From contig JALHRD010000001.1 of the NCBI GenBank assembly GCA_022841625.1, positions 62,001 to 126,000 on the forward strand: a DNA stretch of 64,000 bases, written 5' to 3'. This DNA comes from Xanthobacteraceae bacterium (GTDB lineage: Bacteria; Pseudomonadota; Alphaproteobacteria; Rhizobiales; Xanthobacteraceae). Below the pieces are notes generated by a model. It saw only the letters and a list, made by a program, of their open reading frames with translations. It did no database searches and had not been told where the DNA came from. Shown here piece after piece: positions 26,637 through 36,661 of this stretch (its first letter is position 1; each line of letters begins with the position of its first letter). Position numbers and translations under genes: made by a program.

Positions 26637-27737
26637 CTAATGCGCCGCGCGCTTGCGGAGGCGCACATTGGTTGAATCCATCGACAAGTTGAACCGCGAC
26701 AGAAAACTCATGCCCAGCAACCCATCAACTCGCGGGCCAAAGCTTAGCTTTTCAGTCGCCATGACGACGATGGGCACATCCTTCGTTTCCAGCGAACGCA
26801 CCCGAATTGAGTTCGCGCGCCCACGCTTGCCATCGGCAATCCCATTGGCTGTTCGCATTTTTATGATCGAATTCTGATCGACCTGGGCTTTGGCCTTTTG
26901 GGCAAAATCACCGGTCAAAGCGACATAGGTCGCACCGGTGTCCAGAATGAGAATGCCTGTAACCCCGTTAATGACCACCGACAAGGTAACGACGTCGCCG
27001 CGGCGCGTTATTGGAATCACAACCTCATTGCTCTTGTCCAAAATGGTGCATCCACCCTTGGAGCGGTAGGTCGCAATGATTGCACGGGTCTGGCTTGTGT
27101 CATTCCGGACTGGGTTCAACGCCACCCAGGATTCGATTGCCAAAATGGCATCGCAAAATTGACCCAGTTTTTCATGATTTCTGGCGATCCCAAGGTAGCT
27201 CACGCTGGAAATCTTTTCTCTTGAACCGAACAGCTCGATCGCGGTGACATAATCATCAATCGCCTTCTGAGGTTCGCCAGCGCGATCATGCGCTACCGCG
27301 CGCAGGTAGTAGCCATTGTCACCGTACGGCACGAGAGCAATCAGCTGCGTCGCAACGGTCACGGCCGCGGCGTAGTCCGAAAGGTCGAGCAGAATGTTAG
27401 CTGCCGTCTGCAGCGAAAGGGTATGCCCCTTGCAAATCTCCGAAAAGCGGACATGGGCATTGGCGGCTTCCCGCCGGTAGCCTTCTTTTAGAAGCGCTTG
27501 GCCAAGGTCCGCGATTGCGGTCCGATCGCAGGGTTCTCGCACAAGCTCGTCGAGGGGCTTGCGAACGTTTTGGCGCATCGTAACGAGAAGCGGCAATTTG
27601 ACGGATAGCCGCTCCATAACGGCGGCGAGCCGATCCTCGGCGGTCTCAACCCGACTCTGCGCGTTGACATGGCCTGGGGCGGCCCAGCAAAACAGCAGCA
27701 ACAAGGCCAAGGCCGCTTTGCAATCGTTGCGGCGCAT
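26637..27737 (-). CDS. Secreted retropepsin-like aspartic protease with TPR-like N-terminal half
   Basis: 366 residues: signal peptide (residues 1-26, ending HVNA), an alpha-helical TPR-like region (about 60-220; FGSREKISSVSYLGIARNHEKLG and related helices) and a C-terminal single-lobe aspartyl protease domain of clan AA. The active site is ILILDTGATYVALT (D-T-G-A) and the conserved flap partner is VDGLLGMSFLSRF. A single catalytic Asp per chain means it must act as a dimer. Substrate unknown. ATG 27737 gives the signal peptide; 27767 would extend it by ten residues. Confidence 0.8.
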   Translation of the reverse strand: MRRNDCKAALALLLLFCWAAPGHVNAQSRVETAEDRLAAVMERLSVKLPLLVTMRQNVRKPLDELVREPCDRTAIADLGQALLKEGYRREAANAHVRFSEICKGHTLSLQTAANILLDLSDYAAAVTVATQLIALVPYGDNGYYLRAVAHDRAGEPQKAIDDYVTAIELFGSREKISSVSYLGIARNHEKLGQFCDAILAIESWVALNPVRNDTSQTRAIIATYRSKGGCTILDKSNEVVIPITRRGDVVTLSVVINGVTGILILDTGATYVALTGDFAQKAKAQVDQNSIIKMRTANGIADGKRGRANSIRVRSLETKDVPIVVMATEKLSFGPRVDGLLGMSFLSRFNLSMDSTNVRLRKRAAH

Positions 27738-27885
27738 GCGCACGCCCCCCAGAATCCGCATTCCCAAAAATGGCGGCTCAAACCAAAGTCACGACTGCCC
27801 GACCGCCAATTTCGCCGGCGCGATCGCATTCTACAATGCCGCCGCACGACGGCAACGGCGTTGGTGGCGGTTATGACTGCCGTTT

Positions 27886-28875
27886 TCAATCCAACTTCGC
27901 GCCCGAACGCTTGACCACATCCGCCCATTTGGCGAGTTCGACACGGATGGTCTCGCCGAACTCCTCCGGCAGGCCGCCGGCCGGCTCATCGCCGATCTTG
28001 CCGAAGCGATCAATGAAGGCCGGCGACGCAAGCGCGCGGTTGAACGCCTCATTGAGCCGCATCACGATTGCGCGCGGCATCTTGGCGGGACCGACAACGC
28101 CGCTCCAGGTCGGTGCGTCATAGCCCGGCACACCGGCTTCCGCGATGGTCGGCAGGTCTTTGAACATCGGCGAGCGCCGTGCGCCACTCACCGCCAGGCC
28201 GCGCACCGCGCCGGAATGCGCGTGCGGCGCAATCGAGTTCAAGCTCTCGAACATCAATTGCACATGCCCGGCGATCAGGTCGTTCATGGCGGCGGCGCCG
28301 CCGCGATAGGGCACATGCACAATATCGGTGCCGGTCATCACCTTGAACAATTCGCCGCCGACATGGCCGGGCGAGCCATTCGCGGACGATGCATTGGTCA
28401 ACTTGCCGGGATTGATCTTCGCCTCCGCGATCAATTCCTTGACCGAGCGGATATTGGACTTCGGCGACACCACCAGCAGCATATGCCCGCGCGTCAACTG
28501 CGCGATCGGTTGGAAGTCGCGCACGACGTCATAAGGCATTTTCGGCATCATGTTAGGGCTGATGGCGAGCGCGCCGACCGGCCCCATGCCGAGCGTGTAG
28601 CCATCGGGTGCGGCCTTGGCCACCAGATCGAGCCCGAGGGTAAAGCCGGCGCCGGGCTTGTTCTCGATAATGATCTTCTGATTGAGGATCACTTCGGCTT
28701 CCGCCGACACCGAACGCGCCAGCAGGTCGGTCGCGCTGCCCGGCGCCTGCGGCACAATCAATCGGATCGGGCGGTCCGGGAAATTGCCCTGCGCCATTGC
28801 CGGCAACGGCCCGATTCCAATCGCAGCAACGGCGAGCCAAGCGCCCAACGCGCGCCGATGGGTCCATGCCGCCAT
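27886..28875 (-). CDS. Bug family (TctC-like) tripartite tricarboxylate receptor, copy 1
   Basis: 329-residue periplasmic binding protein with a signal peptide (about 1-28, ending AMAQ). The family signatures are FPDRPIRLIVPQAPGSATD near the mature N-terminus, VIIENKPGAG-like IIIENKPGAGFTLG, KAAPDGYTLGMG and HVPYRGGAAAMNDLIAGHVQL. Such receptors bind small carboxylates. No TctA/TctB membrane partners are nearby. It is on the minus strand just after an aminotransferase gene; the 90-bp gap allows co-transcription. Confidence 0.9.
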   Translation of the reverse strand: MAAWTHRRALGAWLAVAAIGIGPLPAMAQGNFPDRPIRLIVPQAPGSATDLLARSVSAEAEVILNQKIIIENKPGAGFTLGLDLVAKAAPDGYTLGMGPVGALAISPNMMPKMPYDVVRDFQPIAQLTRGHMLLVVSPKSNIRSVKELIAEAKINPGKLTNASSANGSPGHVGGELFKVMTGTDIVHVPYRGGAAAMNDLIAGHVQLMFESLNSIAPHAHSGAVRGLAVSGARRSPMFKDLPTIAEAGVPGYDAPTWSGVVGPAKMPRAIVMRLNEAFNRALASPAFIDRFGKIGDEPAGGLPEEFGETIRVELAKWADVVKRSGAKLD

Positions 28876-28964
28876 CGCTGTCCTCCCAATTTTTGCCAAT
28901 TTTTGTCTTGTTTCCAGGGGCAAGCGTAACCAGCGATCCGGGCTTGCGCAATGTGCGATTGCAA

Positions 28965-30137
28965 TCAAGCGCGCAGCCAGGCGCCAATCCGCTCGACTGC
29001 TTCGTGCATCTCGGCGGCGGAGCCGGCGTAGCAGAACCGGATGAAGCCATTGCCGTGCAGTGGATCGAAGTCGACGCCCGGAGTAGCCGCGACATGGGTT
29101 TCGTTCAACATGCGCTTGGCGAAATCGAGACTGTCATTCGAAAACCGCGACACATCGGCATAAAGATAGAACGCACCGTCGACCGGCAGAAACCGATCCA
29201 ACCCGGTCTGCGGCAGACCGTCGACCAGAATCCTCCGGTTCTCCTCATAGCCGCGCTTGACCGTCGCCATCTCCGCGTGGCCATCGAACGCGGCCGCCGC
29301 CGCGATCTGCGACAATGTCGGCACCGAAATCGCAAGATTGCCTTGCAAGCGATCGATCGGCCGCACCAGCGGCTCCGGCACCACCATCCAGCCGACCCGC
29401 CAGCCGGTCATGCAAAAATATTTGGAGAACGAATTGACGATGACGGCGTTGCCGGACAATCCCGCGGCGGTGACCGCCGGAAACGCATAATCGAGGCCAT
29501 GATAGATTTCGTCCGAGATAAAGCGGATGCCCTCGCCTTCCGCTGCCTCGATCAGTGCTTGCAGGGCCTCGCGCGTCATCATGGTGCCGGTCGGATTGGC
29601 CGGGCTCGCGACCAGCAGGCCGGCCAAGGGCGTGCGCCGGTGGGTCGCAAGCAGCATTTCGGGCGTGATCGCCCAGCGCGTCGCGGCGGTGGTCTCGATC
29701 ATCACCGGTTCGCAGCCAAGCGCCGTGAGAATGTGCCGGTATGGCGGATAGCCGGGCACCGCGATCGCAACGCGATCGCCGGGCTCAAACAGCGCCAGGA
29801 ATGTGAGTACAAACGCCGCCGACGATCCGGTCGTCACCACGACCCGCGACGGCGCGACCGCGACGCCATGGGCATCGGCGTAATAGCGCGCGATCCGCGC
29901 GCGCAGCGACGGCATGCCGAGCGTCTCGGTATAGGCCAATCGGCCGGTGAGTGCCGCACGCGCCGCTTCAAGCGCGGCGGTTGGCGCCGAAGCGGCCGGC
30001 TGGCCGACCTCCATGTGGATTACCCGACCGCCGGCCGCTTCGATGCGCGCCGCCGCCGCCATCACATCCATCACCATAAACGGTGGGACGTCGCTGCGGG
30101 CCGAGGGCACTATCAACTGTTTTGCAGCTTCGCGCAT
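28965..30137 (-). CDS. PLP-dependent aminotransferase, class I/II
   Basis: 390 residues of the aspartate aminotransferase fold type I. Visible elements are HMEVGQPAASAPTAA at the N-terminal arm, SPANPTGTMM (substrate-binding Asn), ISDEIYHGLDY (PLP-contacting Asp and Tyr) and the lysine in VNSFSKYFCMTGWRVGW that forms the Schiff base. The C-terminal Arg of the carboxylate site is in FIRFCYAG. Substrate specificity cannot be read from sequence. ATG 30137 starts the conserved part; upstream frame to 30245 is unlikely. Downstream lies the Bug receptor. Confidence 0.9.
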   Translation of the reverse strand: MREAAKQLIVPSARSDVPPFMVMDVMAAAARIEAAGGRVIHMEVGQPAASAPTAALEAARAALTGRLAYTETLGMPSLRARIARYYADAHGVAVAPSRVVVTTGSSAAFVLTFLALFEPGDRVAIAVPGYPPYRHILTALGCEPVMIETTAATRWAITPEMLLATHRRTPLAGLLVASPANPTGTMMTREALQALIEAAEGEGIRFISDEIYHGLDYAFPAVTAAGLSGNAVIVNSFSKYFCMTGWRVGWMVVPEPLVRPIDRLQGNLAISVPTLSQIAAAAAFDGHAEMATVKRGYEENRRILVDGLPQTGLDRFLPVDGAFYLYADVSRFSNDSLDFAKRMLNETHVAATPGVDFDPLHGNGFIRFCYAGSAAEMHEAVERIGAWLRA

Positions 30138-30387
30138 CGACTTGTGACCGTTTATCCAAACATTTCTGGCTATCTGACCGCCCCGTTGCTGCCGCATTCG
30201 GCGGTTTGGGTGCGGGCAACGCGGGGGGCGACCGCGCGGTATCAATTTGCGGCGTTAGAAGCAATGGGGACGGCTGCGCGCGGGGATGCGCACTGCGGCC
30301 CAACGTGATATCGGGTGGCCCAAAAGGAACCCCACCGGGCGGCTCGGTTTTTTGATAGATTTGCTGAGCCCGGACCATTGGATTCGC

Positions 30388-31806
30388 ATGGAACTGACAC
30401 GACCAACCATCGCCGCGCTCCGCCGCCGCCAGTCGCGGCCGCTTGCGCTTGCGATCGCGTTGGCAATCGCGGCCAGCCACGCCGTGCCGGCGCAGGCCCA
30501 GCCGCGCCGGCCATCGGGGCCGCCGATCGTGCGCGATGCCGAAATCGAGCAATTGCTGCGCGAATATACCCAGCCACTGTTGAAGGTGGCCGGCCTGGCG
30601 CAGCAGAATATTCAAATCGTCATCATCAACCACCGCTCGTTCAACGCCTTCGTCGCCGACGGCCGGAGGATTTTCATCAATGCGGGCGCGCTGATGGACG
30701 CCGAGACCCCGAACCAGATCATTGGCGTGTTGGCGCACGAAACCGCCCATATCTCCGGTGGCCATCTTTCGCGCCTGCGCGAGCAGATCCGGGCCGCGAC
30801 GACGCAATCAATCATCGCATTGATCCTGGGCGCCGGCGCCATGGTTGCTGCGTCTCGCTCCAACAATCCGGATGCCGGTCAAGCCGGCATGGCGGCCCTG
30901 TCGGCGCCACAGGCCGCAATCCAGAATTCATTGCTGTCTTACGTTCGTTCGCAGGAAGACGCCGCCGACCGGGCCGGGGTCCGCTATCTCAGCGCGACCG
31001 GACAGTCGGCCAAGGGCATGTATGAAACCTTCAAGCGTCTGGCCGATCAGGTGCTTTATTCGTCACGATTGATCGATCCCTATATGCAGTCGCATCCGCT
31101 GCCGGCGGAACGCGTGCGGGCTTTGGAGGGGCTCGCCAAGGCCAGTCCGCATTGGGACAAGCTGGATTCACCGGCCATGCAAGCGCGCCACGATCTGACG
31201 CGCGCCAAGCTTTTCGGCTTCATCGATTCGCGCGACGCCATCGCGCGACGCTATCCGATCAATGACAACAGCATCGCGGCGCGCTACGCACGCGCCATCG
31301 CGGCCTACCGCTTCGGCAATCTGCCAGCCGCCCACCAGCAGATCGACGCCCTGATCCAAGCGCAGCCGCAGAACGCTTATTTCCACGAACTCAAGGGCCA
31401 AGCGCTGCTCGAAGCCGGCCGGGGCGCGGACGCGATCGCGCCGCTGCGCCGCGCCGCGCAACTGGCGCCCAACCCAACGCTGATCAACATCATGCTTGGG
31501 CAAGCGCTGCTTGCATCGAACAACAAGGCCTATGCCGAGGAAGCGGTCGCGCTGCTCGAAGCCGCTTCGCGCCACGAGCCGGAAACCCCCGCGGTGTTCG
31601 AGCAAATGGCCCTGGCCTATGGCCGCAAAGGCGACCTCGCGCGCGCCGATCTTGCCTCCGCGCAAGCCTCCTTCGCCGGCGGCGACCTGAAGACCGCCCG
31701 CGCGCTGGCAAGCCGCGCCAAGTCACGGTTTCCGGTCGGCTCGCCGGGTTGGGTCAAGGCCGACGACATCGCCAGCTACAAGCCGGTGCCGATCTCCCGC
31801 AACTAG
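30388..31806 (+). CDS. M48 family metalloprotease with TPR repeats (BepA-like)
   Basis: 472 residues with a signal peptide (about 15-38, ending AQAQ), an M48 peptidase domain with the zinc motif HETAH in GVLAHETAHISGGH and the downstream Glu in QEDAADRAGVRYL, then a C-terminal TPR region from about residue 300 (AYFHELKGQALLEAGRGADAI and following helices). The layout is that of BepA (YfgC), a periplasmic protease and chaperone for outer-membrane protein assembly. The DsbA-like gene follows by 21 bases on the same strand, so envelope protein quality control is a shared theme. Confidence 0.92.
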   Translation: MELTRPTIAALRRRQSRPLALAIALAIAASHAVPAQAQPRRPSGPPIVRDAEIEQLLREYTQPLLKVAGLAQQNIQIVIINHRSFNAFVADGRRIFINAGALMDAETPNQIIGVLAHETAHISGGHLSRLREQIRAATTQSIIALILGAGAMVAASRSNNPDAGQAGMAALSAPQAAIQNSLLSYVRSQEDAADRAGVRYLSATGQSAKGMYETFKRLADQVLYSSRLIDPYMQSHPLPAERVRALEGLAKASPHWDKLDSPAMQARHDLTRAKLFGFIDSRDAIARRYPINDNSIAARYARAIAAYRFGNLPAAHQQIDALIQAQPQNAYFHELKGQALLEAGRGADAIAPLRRAAQLAPNPTLINIMLGQALLASNNKAYAEEAVALLEAASRHEPETPAVFEQMALAYGRKGDLARADLASAQASFAGGDLKTARALASRAKSRFPVGSPGWVKADDIASYKPVPISRN

Positions 31807-31827
31807 ACCACGAAAAGGATAGCGTTC

Positions 31828-32604
31828 ATGGCATTCCACATTCGGCCGCTGGCGATTGCGCTCTTCGCACTTGCAGCCGCCGTGCCGGCGGTCGACTTCG
31901 CGCGCGCCCAATTGTTTTCGCCAGAGCAACGCGGCGAAATCGAAAAGGTGATCCGCGACTACCTGCTGCGCAACCCGGAACTGCTCCAGGAAGTCATCCA
32001 GGAGATGGAAAAGCGCCAGGCCCAGGCCGACGCCGAAAAGCACCGCCTGGCGATCAAGACCCATTCGGCGGCGATCTTCAATTCGACGCGGCAGGTTGTG
32101 ATCGGCAATCCGCAAGGCGACGTCACGCTGGTCGAGTTCTTCGACTATAATTGTGGCTTCTGTCGCCGCGCCCTCGCCGACAAGATCGATCTGATGAAGG
32201 CCGACTCCAAGCTCAAGGTGGTGCTGAAGGAATTCCCAGTGCTCGGCGAAGGCTCGACCCAGGCCGCGCAGGTCGCGGTCGCCGTGCGCATGCAGGACAA
32301 GACCGGCGGCAAGAAATACTTCGAATTTCACCAGAAAATGTTCACGACCCGCGGCCAGATCGACAAGGCCCGTGCACTGGCCGTGGTGCGCGAGATCGGC
32401 TTTGACGCCGCCCGCGCCGAGCGCGACATGGCCAGCGACGAGGTAAGGCTGACGCTCGAAGAAGGCTTCCGGCTGGCCGAAGCGCTGGGCATCAATGGGA
32501 CGCCGAGCTATGTGGTCGGAACCCAGATTGTGATCGGCGCCGTCGGCGTGGATAAGCTTCGCGAGGCCATCAACACCACACGCTGCGGCAAGGCGGTCTG
32601 CTGA
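31828..32604 (+). CDS. DsbA family thiol-disulfide oxidoreductase (Com1/BdbD-like)
   Basis: 258 residues: signal peptide (about 1-27), a helical N-terminal extension typical of this alphaproteobacterial group (FSPEQRGEIEKVIRDYLL), then a thioredoxin fold with an inserted helical domain. The active site is CGFC at residues 109-112 and the cis-Pro loop is in GINGTPSYVVG. A second Cys pair lies at the C-terminus (CGKAVC). It should introduce disulfides into exported proteins. It sits between the M48 protease gene and aroQ. Confidence 0.92.
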   Translation: MAFHIRPLAIALFALAAAVPAVDFARAQLFSPEQRGEIEKVIRDYLLRNPELLQEVIQEMEKRQAQADAEKHRLAIKTHSAAIFNSTRQVVIGNPQGDVTLVEFFDYNCGFCRRALADKIDLMKADSKLKVVLKEFPVLGEGSTQAAQVAVAVRMQDKTGGKKYFEFHQKMFTTRGQIDKARALAVVREIGFDAARAERDMASDEVRLTLEEGFRLAEALGINGTPSYVVGTQIVIGAVGVDKLREAINTTRCGKAVC

Positions 32605-32660
32605 CCGCCCCGCTTTCCCTTTTCGCGCTGGGTGCCTATAAGAAGTGAACGGCGGCACCC

Positions 32661-33116
32661 ATGGCGAAAACAATTTACATTCTCAACGGCCCAAACCTCA
32701 ATCTCCTCGGCACGCGCGAGCCCAAGACTTACGGCCGGGCGACGCTCAAGGACGTGGAGAAGCTTTGCCGCGACGCCGGCAAGCGCCATAAGATCGCGAT
32801 CGAATTTCACCAATCCAACCATGAAGGCGAGTTGATCGATTGGATTCACCAGGCCGGCGCGAAGAAGGCGATCGGCGTGGTAATCAATCCGGGTGGCTAT
32901 ACCCACTCCTCGGTCGCGATCCGCGACGCCGTCGCGGCAGTGGACATTCCGGTGATCGAAGTGCACATCAGCAATATCTTTGCCCGTGAGGACTTCCGCC
33001 ATTTCTCGCACATCGCGCCGGTGGCGAAGGCGACGTTGAGCGGATTTGGGGTCGCAGGCTACGGACTTGCGATCGACGGGCTCGCAGCACTCAGCGCAAG
33101 CTCCCAGGAGACATGA
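32661..33116 (+). CDS. aroQ: 3-dehydroquinate dehydratase, type II
   Basis: Third step of the shikimate pathway: trans-dehydration of 3-dehydroquinate. 151 residues, normal for the dodecameric type II enzyme. The signature [13 protein letters not shown] is at residues 9-21, the catalytic Tyr is Y24 in TYG, the catalytic His is H102 in EVHISN and the conserved Arg is R113. The flexible active-site lid around residues 19-25 is intact. The stop is followed after three bases by the GTG of accB, so the two are likely co-transcribed. Confidence 0.96.
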   Translation: MAKTIYILNGPNLNLLGTREPKTYGRATLKDVEKLCRDAGKRHKIAIEFHQSNHEGELIDWIHQAGAKKAIGVVINPGGYTHSSVAIRDAVAAVDIPVIEVHISNIFAREDFRHFSHIAPVAKATLSGFGVAGYGLAIDGLAALSASSQET

Positions 33117-33119
33117 GAC

Positions 33120-33599
33120 GTGGCACGGGCACCAAAAGACGCAAGCGGCAAGACCGACGACCCATCGGTCGACCATGACGTCATTCGCGACCTGGCGAAG
33201 CTCCTGGACGAAACCGGCCTGACCGAGATCGAGTTTGAGCGCGACGGCGTCCGCGTGCGCGTAGCGCGGCAAAGCCCGCCGATGATCACAACGATAGCGC
33301 AGCCGCGCGCGACCGCGCTGACCGACGCCGCCGGCGCTGCGCCGGTCGCCGACCTGTCGAAGCAGGCTGGCGCGGTGCCTTCGCCAATGGTGGGCACCGC
33401 CTATCTGTCGCCCGAGCCCGGCGCGAAACCCTATGTCGAGGTCGGCAGCCAAGTGCGCGCCGGACAGACCGTGCTCATCATCGAAGCGATGAAAACCATG
33501 AACCAGATTCCCGCACCGCGGGCGGGTCGCGTCGTGCAAATTCTGGTCGAGGACGCCCAACCGGTGGAGTTCGGCGAACCTCTGATGATTATCGAATAG
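33120..33599 (+). CDS. accB: Acetyl-CoA carboxylase biotin carboxyl carrier protein
   Basis: 159 residues with a GTG start. The N-terminal 50 residues form the AccB dimerisation region (DVIRDLAKLLDETGLTEIEFE), followed by an Ala/Pro-rich linker and a C-terminal biotinyl domain with the biotin-attachment Lys at about K125 in EAMKTM. It carries the carboxyl group from AccC to the carboxyltransferase, the first step of fatty acid synthesis. The linker is short. The gene lies between aroQ (three bases upstream) and accC (99 bp downstream). Confidence 0.96.
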   Translation: MARAPKDASGKTDDPSVDHDVIRDLAKLLDETGLTEIEFERDGVRVRVARQSPPMITTIAQPRATALTDAAGAAPVADLSKQAGAVPSPMVGTAYLSPEPGAKPYVEVGSQVRAGQTVLIIEAMKTMNQIPAPRAGRVVQILVEDAQPVEFGEPLMIIE

Positions 33600-33698
33600 C
33601 AGCGGGCAGCGAATATAGTGTGTAACGACCGCCTCCAATTCGACACGTCCATTCGCTTTTCGCCGCTCGCATGATTATGCCGACACCCGTACCAACGC

Positions 33699-35054
33699 AT
33701 GTTTGAAAAAATTCTCATAGCTAACCGCGGCGAGATCGCACTGCGCGTGTTGCGGGCCTGCAAAGAGCTCGGCATCGCGACCGTGGCAGTGCATTCCACC
33801 GCCGACGCCGACGCCATGCATGTGCGGCTGGCAGACGAAAGCGTCTGCATCGGACCGCCGGCTGCCCGCGACAGCTACCTCAACGTGCCCGCGCTGCTGG
33901 CGGCCTGCGAGATCACCGGTGCGGATGCGGTCCATCCCGGCTATGGATTTCTGTCCGAGAATGCGCGCTTCGCCGAAATTCTCGAGCAACACAGCATCCA
34001 CTTTATCGGCCCGAAGCCCGCCCACATCCGCGTGATGGGCGACAAGATCGAAGCCAAGCGCACCGCCCAACGCCTCGGCATCCCCGTGGTTCCGGGATCC
34101 GAAGGCGGCGTCGGCTCCGACGCCGAAGCGTTATCGATTGCCAAATCAATCGGCTTTCCGGTGCTGGTCAAAGCCACCGCCGGCGGCGGCGGTCGCGGCA
34201 TGAAGGTCGCGCCGACCGAGGACGCATTGTCGAACGCGCTCGCCACCGCCCGCGCCGAAGCGCAGGCCGCCTTCGGCAACGACGCGGTCTATCTCGAAAA
34301 ATACCTCACGCGGCCGCGCCATATCGAAATTCAGGTGCTTGGCGACGGCCAGGGTCGCGCCATCCATCTTGGCGAGCGCGATTGTTCCTTGCAGCGCCGT
34401 CACCAGAAGATCTGGGAGGAAGCGCATTCGCCGGCGCTCAACATCGCCGCCATCAACGGCATCGGCGCAACGGTCGCAAAGGCGATGCGCGATCTCGAAT
34501 ATCTCGGCGTGGGAACGGTCGAGTTCCTGTATGAGGACGGCGAATTCTATTTCATCGAAATGAACACCCGCATCCAGGTCGAGCATCCAGTGACCGAAGC
34601 AATCACCGACATCGATCTCGTGCTTGAGCAGATCCGCGTGGCGGCCGGCGGCGACTTCGAACTGCGGCAAGAGGACGTGAAGTTTCACGGCCATGCCATC
34701 GAATGCCGCATCAATGCGGAGCACCCACAGACCTTCCGGCCCTCGCCCGGCAAGATCGTGGCTTACCATCCACCCGGCGGGCTTGGGGTGCGGATCGATT
34801 CTGCTGCTTACCATGGCTATACGATCCCGCCGTATTACGACTCGCTTGTCGGCAAACTGATCGTTTACGGCAAGACCCGCGGCGAATGCCTGATGCGGCT
34901 GCGGCGTGCGCTCGACGAGTTTGTGGTCGATGGCGTCGACACCACGCTGCCGTTGTTCCGCCGCCTGGTCCGCGAGAAGGACATTATCGACGGCGACTAC
35001 CACATCCACTGGCTGGAAGACTTCCTCGCCAAGAACGGCGCGCCGAGCGCTTAA
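33699..35054 (+). CDS. accC: Acetyl-CoA carboxylase, biotin carboxylase subunit
   Basis: 451 residues, normal for the family. ATP-grasp enzyme that carboxylates biotin on AccB using ATP and bicarbonate. Motifs: MFEKILIANRGEIALRVLRA at the start, HPGYGFLSENARFAE, the glycine-rich ATP loop KATAGGGGRGMKVA, the carboxylation motif EMNTRIQVEHPVTE and the biotin-contact RIDSAAYHGY. It follows accB and in related genomes is followed by aat; here the copper genes on the opposite strand intervene. Confidence 0.97.
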   Translation: MFEKILIANRGEIALRVLRACKELGIATVAVHSTADADAMHVRLADESVCIGPPAARDSYLNVPALLAACEITGADAVHPGYGFLSENARFAEILEQHSIHFIGPKPAHIRVMGDKIEAKRTAQRLGIPVVPGSEGGVGSDAEALSIAKSIGFPVLVKATAGGGGRGMKVAPTEDALSNALATARAEAQAAFGNDAVYLEKYLTRPRHIEIQVLGDGQGRAIHLGERDCSLQRRHQKIWEEAHSPALNIAAINGIGATVAKAMRDLEYLGVGTVEFLYEDGEFYFIEMNTRIQVEHPVTEAITDIDLVLEQIRVAAGGDFELRQEDVKFHGHAIECRINAEHPQTFRPSPGKIVAYHPPGGLGVRIDSAAYHGYTIPPYYDSLVGKLIVYGKTRGECLMRLRRALDEFVVDGVDTTLPLFRRLVREKDIIDGDYHIHWLEDFLAKNGAPSA

Positions 35055-35080
35055 TTGTTGCGCTGCCAAGCGCGCGGCGG

Positions 35081-36661
35081 TTACGGCAGCCGCGGCAGCT
35101 CGACCTCGTCGTCCAGCACAATTTTCTCGAAATCATCGATCAGCAATTCGACCTGCACACGCCAGCGTCCGGCGACCGGAACCCGCACACCCGCAACCCG
35201 CCAATGCGCATCTGAAAAGCGAACCGCGTCGCGGCGGAGCGACTCGATCCCGGCGGCGGGATTACTCAGCACCACGGTCACTTCCTTGACCGTCAGCGCA
35301 TTGAACGTGCCGTCAAGAACGTCGATCGTGACCTGCGGGTCGCGCCCGCGCACCGGCCGCAGCGAGACATGGGCCATGGCGCGCGCACCATGCAGATGAA
35401 TTTCGAACGGCGCCATGGCTGCCAGCGAACGCGGTGGCGGCGTGAACCGCCACGCCGCCACCAGCGCGAAGATCGCTACCACAATGCCAAGTTCCAGTAG
35501 CACGGCCCGCAGCAACGATCGCGACGCGCCGTCCGCTGGCAGGCGCGGCCTATGGACATAACGATTGACCGCAGCAAGCGCCAACAACGTACTCACCAAG
35601 ACGATCTTTCCCGACAGCACGAAGCCATATGGCGTCGTCCACAGCGCGTCCAAGCGATCGAGCTGGACGACTGCCAAGACGCCACCACTGATGACCAAGG
35701 CCGCTAGCGGATAAGGGATCACCCGCGAAAATCGCGCCAGCGGCCCGCTGTCGCGTGCTCGCATGCTTGCGATCAGCGGCGCCAACGCGCCGACCCAGAA
35801 CGCCACGCAGACGACGTGCACGAACACCGCCGGCCGGGTCAGCATTTGTGGGGCGGCGCTGCTGGCGTGGCCGCTCAGCGTCAATGCCAGGCCGCCGCCG
35901 AGCAACGCCGCCAGCGACAACGCGCGCGCCGCAACACCCCCGGCCGCCTTTGATGCCAGTTCGACGGCGAACATGCCCAAGAACAAGGCCGCCACCACCG
36001 CGATCGCGGTCAACCCGTAGCCGGTCGCAATCCCGGTCTGCCAGGTATGCACATGCGCCAGCGCCGGGAGCGGCAAGTTCAGCGCGTCGAGCCCCTGCAG
36101 TCCAACCGACAGCGGCGTCACGAGCAGACCCGAGACGATTAACACCACCAGAGCGGAATCGAGGGTTCGAGGTCCGCTCTCAAACATCCAAGCCCGAAAG
36201 AACGCGCCGCCGATGCCGGCGAACAGCGCCAGGTAAATCAAGATCTTGGCGGTCCACAAGGCGCTGCTCACAACCGGATCGCCGGCCGGTCCTGAAGCGG
36301 GTTGCGCACTTACTTCACCGACCGAAAACACCATCGTGCCGCCGACCGGATGGCCATCGGCCGAGATCACTCGCCAGCTCAGCACATGCGTGCCACGCCG
36401 CCGCGCGTCGGGCTTAACTATGATCGTGATGCCCTCGGCGACCGCCACCGGCGCCGTCGTCGTGCCGTCGGGCGCGATCAGCCGCAGCACCAGCGGCGTC
36501 ACCGGTTCGTTGAAGGTCAGCCGCAGCACCGACGGCGGCTCCGACAGGCGCGCGCCGTCGGCCGGCTCCGACCGCACCAGCGACGCGTGCGCGAACGCCG
36601 CGCCCGATGATGCGAGCACAGCCAGCAGGAGCAATAGAAATGCGGCGAGGTGCCGCCTCAT
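35081..36661 (-). CDS. CopC-CopD fusion protein with C-terminal YtkA/FixH-like domain
   Basis: 526 residues. After the signal peptide comes a CopC domain starting AHASLVRSEPADG, whose N-terminal His, with the D-x-H of SADGHPVGG, is the copper-site arrangement. A CopD domain with about eight membrane segments follows (about residues 145-410). The last 110 residues form an extra beta-rich domain (LHGARAMAHVSLRPVRGRDP...WRVQVELLIDD), resembling YtkA/FixH. It is likely to take up or deliver copper at the inner membrane. It overlaps the YcnI-like gene (stop and start share bases 36658-36661) in a copper operon. Confidence 0.88.
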   Translation of the reverse strand: MRRHLAAFLLLLLAVLASSGAAFAHASLVRSEPADGARLSEPPSVLRLTFNEPVTPLVLRLIAPDGTTTAPVAVAEGITIIVKPDARRRGTHVLSWRVISADGHPVGGTMVFSVGEVSAQPASGPAGDPVVSSALWTAKILIYLALFAGIGGAFFRAWMFESGPRTLDSALVVLIVSGLLVTPLSVGLQGLDALNLPLPALAHVHTWQTGIATGYGLTAIAVVAALFLGMFAVELASKAAGGVAARALSLAALLGGGLALTLSGHASSAAPQMLTRPAVFVHVVCVAFWVGALAPLIASMRARDSGPLARFSRVIPYPLAALVISGGVLAVVQLDRLDALWTTPYGFVLSGKIVLVSTLLALAAVNRYVHRPRLPADGASRSLLRAVLLELGIVVAIFALVAAWRFTPPPRSLAAMAPFEIHLHGARAMAHVSLRPVRGRDPQVTIDVLDGTFNALTVKEVTVVLSNPAAGIESLRRDAVRFSDAHWRVAGVRVPVAGRWRVQVELLIDDFEKIVLDDEVELPRLP

